Shown piece after piece: positions 37,462 to 42,706 of a stretch of 42,706 nt of DNA. How positions within the stretch are numbered: the stretch's first letter is position 1; every line of letters starts with the position of its first letter. A program made the position numbers and the translations under genes. The stretch lies in assembly GCA_007133205.1 (NCBI GenBank), contig SLND01000027.1:1-42706 (forward strand). The letters are read 5' to 3'. The notes under the pieces are model-generated. The model was not told the origin of the DNA. It ran no database searches and was given only the letters and a program-made list of their open reading frames with translations. Source of the DNA: Natronospiraceae bacterium (GTDB taxonomy: Bacteria > Pseudomonadota > Gammaproteobacteria > Natronospirales > Natronospiraceae).

Positions 37462-38766
37462 TCAACCCGCGGCAGTCACGGCCCGTGCCTCGGCTTCCCG
37501 GGGCTGGGGGAGCCCTTCCTGACTGGCCAGCTGCTGAAAAGTCGGCTCGGCCAGGCGCACGTACAACCAGCTTACCCCATTTTCATCGCTGTGTTCGGAC
37601 TGCACCGCATCCAGGGCGTAAAGACGGGCACGCAGACGCCCCTTGTCCGGTGCCAGCCCGATCCAGCCGGCCACTTCACTGCCCGCAAGACATTCCGCCA
37701 CTGCTTCACGCAAGAGCTCCAGTCCCCGCTCGTGGAGGGCCGAAACCCAGACGCGCAGGGGACGTCCATGGCCGTCACGCTCAATACGGGCTTCTCCGTC
37801 CACCAGGTCACACTTGTTGTAGACCAGAAGCTGCGGCACCTCGTTCGCTCCGATCTCCGTGAGCACCTCGTCCACGGTCGCGCAGTGCAGCTCCCGTTCG
37901 GGGTCGGAGGCATCCACCACGTGCAGGAGCAGATTCGCATCACGGCTTTCCTGCAGAGTGGAATGGAAGGCGGCCACCAGCTCGTGCGGCAGGTGGCGGA
38001 TGAAGCCTACCGTGTCGGCGAGTACCGCCTTGCCCACGCCCGGCAGAGCGATCCGCCGCAGGGTCGGATCGAGTGTCGCGAAAAGCTGATCGGCCTGCAG
38101 GACTTCGCCATCGGTCAGCTGATTGAACAGCGTGGACTTGCCGGCATTGGTATAGCCGACCAGCGAAATCGTGGTCACGGACTGGCGCTGGCGGTTGCGC
38201 CGCCCCTGGTCACGCTGGCGCCGGACCCGTTCAAGGCTGCGGGTGAGCTGCTTGATGCGCTGTCCGATCAGGCGCCGGTCCATTTCCAGCTGGGTTTCCC
38301 CCGGCCCGCGCAGACCGATACCGCCCTTCTGCCGCTCCAGGTGGGACCAGCCCCTGACCAGGCGCGTGGAGAGGTGACGCATCTGCGCCAGCTCCACCTG
38401 GAGCTTGCCCTCGTGGGAGCGGGCACGCTGGGCGAAGATATCCAGGATCAGGCCGGTTCGATCCAGCACCCGGCATTTGAGACGGGCTTCAAGATTCCGT
38501 TCCTGGCTCGGGGAAAGCTGGTGATTGACGATCACCAGGTCGGCGGACTGCGCGCTGACGACTTCGGCCAGGGTTTCCGTCTTGCCACTGCCGATGAAGA
38601 AACGCGGATCCGGGGACCGGCGCGAGGTAGTCACCGTCTCCACCACTTCGGCACCGGCGGAAGCGGCCAGTTCGCGGCACTCGGGCAGGGCATCACTGTC
38701 GGCGCCGGGACCGAAATCCACATGGACCAGCACGGCACGATTGCCTATCTGGGGGCGCTCAAACAT
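37462..38766 (-). CDS. hflX: GTPase HflX
   Basis: Ribosome-associated GTPase that splits or rescues stalled 70S ribosomes, 434 residues. The N-terminal HflX domain has RRSPDPRFFIGSGKTETLAEVV and the GGIGLRGPGETQLEMDRRLI block. The G domain shows GYTNAGKST (P-loop), DTVGFIRHLP (G3) and NKCD (G4). It lies between hfq and hflK, the order found in E. coli. Confidence 0.97.
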   Translation of the reverse strand: MFERPQIGNRAVLVHVDFGPGADSDALPECRELAASAGAEVVETVTTSRRSPDPRFFIGSGKTETLAEVVSAQSADLVIVNHQLSPSQERNLEARLKCRVLDRTGLILDIFAQRARSHEGKLQVELAQMRHLSTRLVRGWSHLERQKGGIGLRGPGETQLEMDRRLIGQRIKQLTRSLERVRRQRDQGRRNRQRQSVTTISLVGYTNAGKSTLFNQLTDGEVLQADQLFATLDPTLRRIALPGVGKAVLADTVGFIRHLPHELVAAFHSTLQESRDANLLLHVVDASDPERELHCATVDEVLTEIGANEVPQLLVYNKCDLVDGEARIERDGHGRPLRVWVSALHERGLELLREAVAECLAGSEVAGWIGLAPDKGRLRARLYALDAVQSEHSDENGVSWLYVRLAEPTFQQLASQEGLPQPREAEARAVTAAG

Positions 38767-38821
38767 TCAGACGACCGGGTGGGCGATCCGGACCGGCGCA
38801 CAGGGCCGGCCGTGAGGGGAA

Positions 38822-39055
38822 TCAGTTGTCGCTGTCTTCAGACGGAATTCGGACATTCTTCGCCGGTACGATCGTGGAGATGGCATGCTTGTATACCATC
38901 TGGTTGACACTGTTGCGCAGCAGGATCACGAACTGATCGAAGGAATCGATCTGCCCCTGCAGCTTGATCCCGTTGACCAGATAGATGGACACCGGAATCT
39001 TGTCCTTGCGCAGTGTATTGAGGAACGGCTCCTGTAGCGATTGCCCCTTCGCCAT
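38822..39055 (-). CDS. hfq: RNA chaperone Hfq
   Basis: Hexameric Sm-like RNA chaperone for sRNA-mRNA pairing, 77 residues. It has [38 protein letters not shown] (Sm1, proximal and distal faces) and the Sm2 segment [11 protein letters not shown] with the YKH motif. The C-terminal tail is short, unlike the long tail of E. coli (102 residues). GGAG lies six bases before the ATG. A promoter of its own within miaA is usual in relatives but was not identified here. Confidence 0.98.
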   Translation of the reverse strand: MAKGQSLQEPFLNTLRKDKIPVSIYLVNGIKLQGQIDSFDQFVILLRNSVNQMVYKHAISTIVPAKNVRIPSEDSDN

Positions 39056-39165
39056 ATCCTGCTCCTGATTCTTTTTCTTTTGACCCGGCCAGCCGAAACT
39101 CGTTCGGCGCGACCCGCCTTTCAGGCCATTCCAATTCCCTTTTCCGAGCCCTCAATTGTAGCCTA

Positions 39166-40116
39166 TCACAGGCCGCCTTCCAGACGGTCCGCCAACAGGC
39201 TGCGAACCGTCCGGGCGGCGGGCTCGCAGTCGACCGCCACCGACAGCAGATCGTTCTCGCGCCGCAGCCAGGTAATCTGGCGTTTGGCGTACTGGCGCGT
39301 CGCCACGATCCCGCGCCGGACCGCCTCTGCGTAGTCGTATTCCCCGCCAAGATGGGCCCATAACTGCCGGTAACCCACCGCGCGCACCGAAGGCAGCCCG
39401 GGATGCAGATCCCCGCGCTCGAACAGGCGACGCACTTCGTCGAGAAAGCCCTGCTCCATCATGGCGTCAAATCTCTGCTCGATACGTGCATGCAGCCAGT
39501 GCCGCTGTCGGGGCAGCAGTCCGATCCGGATCGCATGCCAGGGCGGTGGTGTCTGCGAGGCCTCGCGCTGCAGCTCGCTGATCGGCCGCCCCGTCTGGGC
39601 GTGCACCTCCAGTGCACGCTGGATGCGCTGGGGATCATTCGGATGAATCCGTGCGGCCGCGTCCGGGTCCACCTCGGCGAGACGTGCATGGAGTGCCGGC
39701 CAGCCATGCAGTGCCGCCTCCTCTTCCAGGCGACGGCGAAGCCCCGGATTCGCCTCGGGCATCGGCGAGAGCCCTTCGAGCAGGGCCCGGAAATAGAGCA
39801 TGGTGCCCCCGACCAGCAGGGGAATCCGGTCGCGGGCGTGGATGTCCTCGATCAGGGCACGGGCATCCTCGGAAAAACGGGCGGCGGAGTAGCTTTCCGC
39901 CGGGTCCAGAAAATCCAGCAGGTGATGGGGGGCACGGGCCAGGGTCTCGGCATCCGGTTTCGCGGTACCGATATCCATTCCGCGATAGACCATGGCCGAA
40001 TCCACGCTGATGATCTCGAAGGGACCACGCTCGACCAGGTCCACTGCCACCTCGGTCTTTCCGGTGGCCGTCGGGCCCATGAGGCAGATGACCGGTTGGA
40101 AGCCGAAAGCGGTCAT
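39166..40116 (-). CDS. miaA: tRNA dimethylallyltransferase MiaA
   Basis: Adds a dimethylallyl group to A37 of tRNAs that read codons starting with U. It has 316 residues, as in E. coli. It has the P-loop GPTATGKT (14-21), [55 protein letters not shown] and [12 protein letters not shown]. The ATG at 40116 gives the standard N-terminus. The frame stays open upstream to 40161, but that stretch translates the heptamer-repeat arm at 40135-40169 and is rejected. No good ribosome site is seen before the ATG, which lies only 18 bases from the repeat element. Confidence 0.96.
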   Translation of the reverse strand: MTAFGFQPVICLMGPTATGKTEVAVDLVERGPFEIISVDSAMVYRGMDIGTAKPDAETLARAPHHLLDFLDPAESYSAARFSEDARALIEDIHARDRIPLLVGGTMLYFRALLEGLSPMPEANPGLRRRLEEEAALHGWPALHARLAEVDPDAAARIHPNDPQRIQRALEVHAQTGRPISELQREASQTPPPWHAIRIGLLPRQRHWLHARIEQRFDAMMEQGFLDEVRRLFERGDLHPGLPSVRAVGYRQLWAHLGGEYDYAEAVRRGIVATRQYAKRQITWLRRENDLLSVAVDCEPAARTVRSLLADRLEGGL

Positions 40117-40134
40117 TGGGGCATAGGTATTGGA

Positions 40135-40313
40135 GTGCACAGTGGACAGCGCACAGTGCACAGAGAGCAGTGGGCCGTGCTATCGGATCGCTTGCACTGA
40201 CAGTCCACGGCAGACTGCCATTTGCGAACGAGACGCAGGGATTGCCTTTTCGAAGCGGCACATATCAGCGGCCGGCACGGCACGCTGTGTACTGTGTACT
40301 GTGTACTGTTCAC
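40135..40313. repeat. Inverted heptamer-repeat element, copy 3 (mutL-miaA spacer)
   Basis: The left arm at 40135-40169 is five tandem 7-base units around GTGCACA on the + strand. The right arm at 40286-40313 is three identical TGTGTAC units plus TGTTCAC, so on the - strand it reads one GTGAACA then three GTACACA. The arms face each other across 116 bases. The right arm begins 6 bases after the mutL stop, with a GGGAAG-type boundary like that at the aceE stop. The left arm is 18 bases upstream of miaA. Related to 1748-1861 and 6290-6439. Confidence 0.85.
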
Positions 40314-40319
40314 TTCCCT

Positions 40320-42185
40320 TCACCGCCCACGCAGAAACATCCGGTCCAGCTCTTCCATCGACAAGCGCACCCAGGTGGGACGTCCATGATTGCACTGGCC
40401 GCTGCGATCGGTGCGTTCCATGTCCCGGAGCAGGGCATTCATCTCCTCCACGCTGAGACGCCGGTTGGCGCGCACGGAGCCGTGGCAGGCCATGGTCGAC
40501 AGGACCTCGTCCACGCTGTCGGCAAGGCGACGGGTGCGCCCGTGAACGGCCAGGTCGGACAGCAGATCACGCACCAGGGTCTCGGGGTCGGCATTGCGAA
40601 GCTGGACCGGTACCTGCCGCAGGCGCAGTTGTTCCGGACCGGCACGGTCCAGTTCCAGCCCGAGTCGGGCGAATTCCTCGTGCGCCTCCTCGGCCAGGTC
40701 CGCTTCCCGAGTCGAAACCGCAAGCTCGAGCGGTACCAGCAGGGGCTGACTCATCACCCCCTCGCTGTCGAACTCGCGCTTCATCCGTTCATAGACGATG
40801 CGCTCGTGGGCCGCATGCATGTCCACCAGCACCAGGCCTTCGGCATTCTGGGCAAGTATGTAGACCCCGTGAAGCTGGGCGAGGGCGTAACCTAGGGGTG
40901 GCATGGTTTCCGTGTCGGTCTCTTCTGCGACCACCGGGCCGCGGTCTCCCGCCCGTGACGGCCAACCCGCGGGCCCAGGGCTCATAGCAGAAGGGCCCGT
41001 AGCATAAGGGCCGGCAGGCGAAGAACCCGCAGACGAGGAAGGCCCGGGCTCGGCCACACCCAATGGCATGCCCGACTGGACGGGGGCCGTGGTATTTGTC
41101 CCGTCAGGCGGTGGTGGGCTCGTAGCTGTCGAAGCGCCTGGCGTCTCGCCCGCCCGGGTATGGGCGAGTGCCTCGTGCAGGGTGCGGAACAGAAAATCAT
41201 GGACCAGGCGCTGTTCGCGGAAACGCACTTCATGCTTCTGGGGATGGGCATTCACATCCACCAGGGCCGGGTCCATCTCCAGGTGAAGCACATAGGCCGG
41301 ATGGCGCTGTCCATAGAGCACGTCGCCATAGGCCTGGCGCACGGCATGGGCCACGAGACGATCACGCACCATGCGGCCATTGACGAAAAAATGCTGCAGA
41401 TCTGCCTGGCTTCGGGAAAAATGCGGCTCCGCCACCCAGCCCCACAGGCTCAGCCCGGCCGACTCGTGCTCGACAAAGAGGCTGTTTTCAAGAAAGTCGC
41501 CGCCACAGAGCTCGGCCACCCGGCGGTCGAGGGCCTCGCGATCCCTGCCGGCGGGCAGGGCGAAGACCGGCTTGCCGTTATGCAGGAGCTTGAGCGAGAC
41601 ATCCGAACGACTGAGGCCGATACGGCGTACCACGGTTTCGAGATGACCGAATTCGGTCCGCTCGGTGCGCAGGAACTTGCGCCGCCCCGGGGTATTGAAG
41701 AAGAGATCACGCACCTCGACCGTGGTCCCCTCGGGATGGGCCGCGGGCTGTGGATCACTCCAGGCACCGCCACCGTCCCCGCTAATTTCACAGGCGTGTC
41801 CCGCATCCCGTGTACGGGAACGAATCCGGACCCGCGCCACCGAGCCGATGCTGGCCAGGGCCTCGCCGCGAAAACCGAGGGTGGCGACCCGTTCAAGATC
41901 CGCCATCTCGCTCAGCTTGCTGGTGGCGTGACTGTGCACCGCGAGGGGCAGGTCATCGGCGGCAATCCCGGCACCGTCATCGGTGATCCGGATCAGGCGC
42001 ACCCCGCCCTGCTCGACTTCGATGCTGATCCTGCGCGCACCGGCGTCCAGACTGTTTTCGAGCAGTTCCTTGACCACCGAGGCGGGCCGTTCCACCACCT
42101 CCCCCGCGGCGATCTGGTTGACGAGTTGTGGCGGCAGGCTGCGTATCCGCCCGGGTGCAGCCGCCTGGCTGCTGACACTGTTCAT
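40320..42185 (-). CDS. mutL: DNA mismatch repair protein MutL
   Basis: Mismatch-repair ATPase that couples MutS to strand incision, 621 residues. The N-terminal GHKL ATPase shows [25 protein letters not shown] and [11 protein letters not shown] Pro/Ser/Gly-rich linker spans about 345-430. The C-terminal domain carries D455-MHA-x-x-E461-xxxx-E466, the metal-binding endonuclease motif, plus ACHGSVR (C567, H568) and CNHGRP (C598, H600). MutL proteins of E. coli and other MutH users lack this motif, so this one is predicted to nick DNA itself, as shown for Pseudomonas MutL. The start is taken at 42185; upstream in-frame codons are not supported. Its neighbours (amidase before, miaA after) follow the E. 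coli order. Confidence 0.97.
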   Translation of the reverse strand: MNSVSSQAAAPGRIRSLPPQLVNQIAAGEVVERPASVVKELLENSLDAGARRISIEVEQGGVRLIRITDDGAGIAADDLPLAVHSHATSKLSEMADLERVATLGFRGEALASIGSVARVRIRSRTRDAGHACEISGDGGGAWSDPQPAAHPEGTTVEVRDLFFNTPGRRKFLRTERTEFGHLETVVRRIGLSRSDVSLKLLHNGKPVFALPAGRDREALDRRVAELCGGDFLENSLFVEHESAGLSLWGWVAEPHFSRSQADLQHFFVNGRMVRDRLVAHAVRQAYGDVLYGQRHPAYVLHLEMDPALVDVNAHPQKHEVRFREQRLVHDFLFRTLHEALAHTRAGETPGASTATSPPPPDGTNTTAPVQSGMPLGVAEPGPSSSAGSSPAGPYATGPSAMSPGPAGWPSRAGDRGPVVAEETDTETMPPLGYALAQLHGVYILAQNAEGLVLVDMHAAHERIVYERMKREFDSEGVMSQPLLVPLELAVSTREADLAEEAHEEFARLGLELDRAGPEQLRLRQVPVQLRNADPETLVRDLLSDLAVHGRTRRLADSVDEVLSTMACHGSVRANRRLSVEEMNALLRDMERTDRSGQCNHGRPTWVRLSMEELDRMFLRGR

Positions 42186-42284
42186 GGAATGGCCCGACAA
42201 GCTTGAAGACGGGCACAGGGTACCGTGGCGGGCAAGGGAGGTTAAGGAATCTCTGTACAAATCAGCGGCTGTCCAGCGATTCCT

Positions 42285-42706
42285 CTAACTGTCGGTGGGG
42301 ATCTCCAGGGTCTGCCCCGGGCGGATATTGTCGCCATTGATACCGTTTTCCTGGCGCAGGCGCTGAACGCTGACGTTGTACTTGTCGGCGATATGGCTGA
42401 GCGTCTCGCCGCTGGCGATGGTGTGCTCCCTGCTGCCTCCGGGCCGCTCACCATTGCGCACCATCTCGGCAACCCGGGTACCGGGAATGGGATTGTCCCA
42501 GAAATAGTCGCGGATTCCGCTGCGGATGGCGCCCGCGACCCGCGACTGGTAATCGGCCTGGTTCAGCAGCCGTTCCTCCTGCGGATTGGAAATGAAGGCC
42601 GCTTCCACCAGCAGGGAGGGGATGTCCGGCGCCTTGAGCACCGCGAAGCCGGCCTGCATCACCTCGGCCTTGTGCAGGCGGATCTCGCCGCGCATGTTGT
42701 CCACCA
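42285..42706 (-). CDS. N-acetylmuramoyl-L-alanine amidase, AmiB/AmiC type, C-terminal part
   Basis: Periplasmic zinc amidase that cleaves the septal peptidoglycan stem for daughter-cell separation. The gene enters from the right edge, and only the last 140 or so residues are visible. They include the end of the Amidase_3 domain ([21 protein letters not shown], then [19 protein letters not shown] with the conserved catalytic/zinc glutamate). A single LysM domain (about the last 45 residues, [26 protein letters not shown]) follows. Position upstream of mutL and the LysM tail point to AmiB, but I leave the symbol blank because the N-terminal AMIN region is not seen. The stop is TAG. Confidence 0.9.
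   Translation of the reverse strand, partial: VDNMRGEIRLHKAEVMQAGFAVLKAPDIPSLLVEAAFISNPQEERLLNQADYQSRVAGAIRSGIRDYFWDNPIPGTRVAEMVRNGERPGGSREHTIASGETLSHIADKYNVSVQRLRQENGINGDNIRPGQTLEIPTDS

Noticed and set aside
40117-40161. Longer MiaA N-terminus
   Set aside because: The extra 15 residues translate the heptamer repeats; the ATG at 40116 gives the conserved N-terminus and the E. coli length.

Overview
The window looks like a chromosomal core segment of a GC-rich gammaproteobacterium. Almost every gene is a housekeeping gene of that class. Two blocks have gammaproteobacterial gene order: (amidase)-mutL-miaA-hfq-hflX-hflK-hflC-hisZ-purA, and rpsT | murJ-ribF-ileS-lspA-ispH with fimT and thiO next door, the order known from Pseudomonas. 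The stand-alone PF06181 membrane protein, acidic protein linkers and a Bacillus-type ThiI suggest a Chromatiales/Ectothiorhodospira-like lineage, but that placement is inference. I see no prophage, insertion sequence, CRISPR array or plasmid functions.

Layout. 1-4534 (-): aceE-aceF, the E1 and E2 parts of pyruvate dehydrogenase; aceF runs off the left edge at what is probably its stop codon. 4806-8243 (+): an M17 aminopeptidase, then pyrC overlapping rnt. 8262-10814 (-): grxD, a BON-domain lipoprotein, and a DUF1289-HyuB pair. 11040-15277 (+): PF06181 membrane protein with terminator, nadC, and fadE preceded by a PsrA-like operator and followed by a terminator. 15379-18012 (-): a membrane GAF-GGDEF-EAL protein. 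18234-19778: an orphan lipoprotein (+) and a two-gene IMPACT/unknown unit (-). 19889-22861: thiI (+) converging on an S33-type peptidase (-). 23029-23144: tRNA-Thr(CGT) with its own promoter and terminator. 23226-25919: thiO (-), fimT (+), ispH (-). 26000-31977 (-): lspA, ileS, ribF, murJ. 32097-32539 (+): rpsT with promoter, UUG start and a bidirectional terminator. 32645-42706 (-): purA, hisZ, hflC, hflK, hflX, hfq, miaA, mutL and the 3' end of an AmiB/C amidase. No gene-free stretch exceeds 300 bases.

The least explained signal is a family of inverted arrays of a 7-base repeat (consensus GTGNACA) in three spacers: aceE-aceF, aminopeptidase-pyrC and mutL-miaA. Each has a left arm reading GTGNACA on the + strand and a right arm reading it on the - strand. 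In two cases the right arm abuts the stop codon of the upstream gene after the same short purine-rich boundary. They look like a dispersed miniature hairpin element placed inside or at the ends of operons. Other points of interest are the PsrA-like operator at fadE, an orphan FimT where relatives carry a whole minor-pilin operon, a Bacillus-type ThiI with an 18-base tandem repeat in its N-terminus, a HyuB without HyuA coupled to a DUF1289 protein, and a MutL carrying the endonuclease motif.
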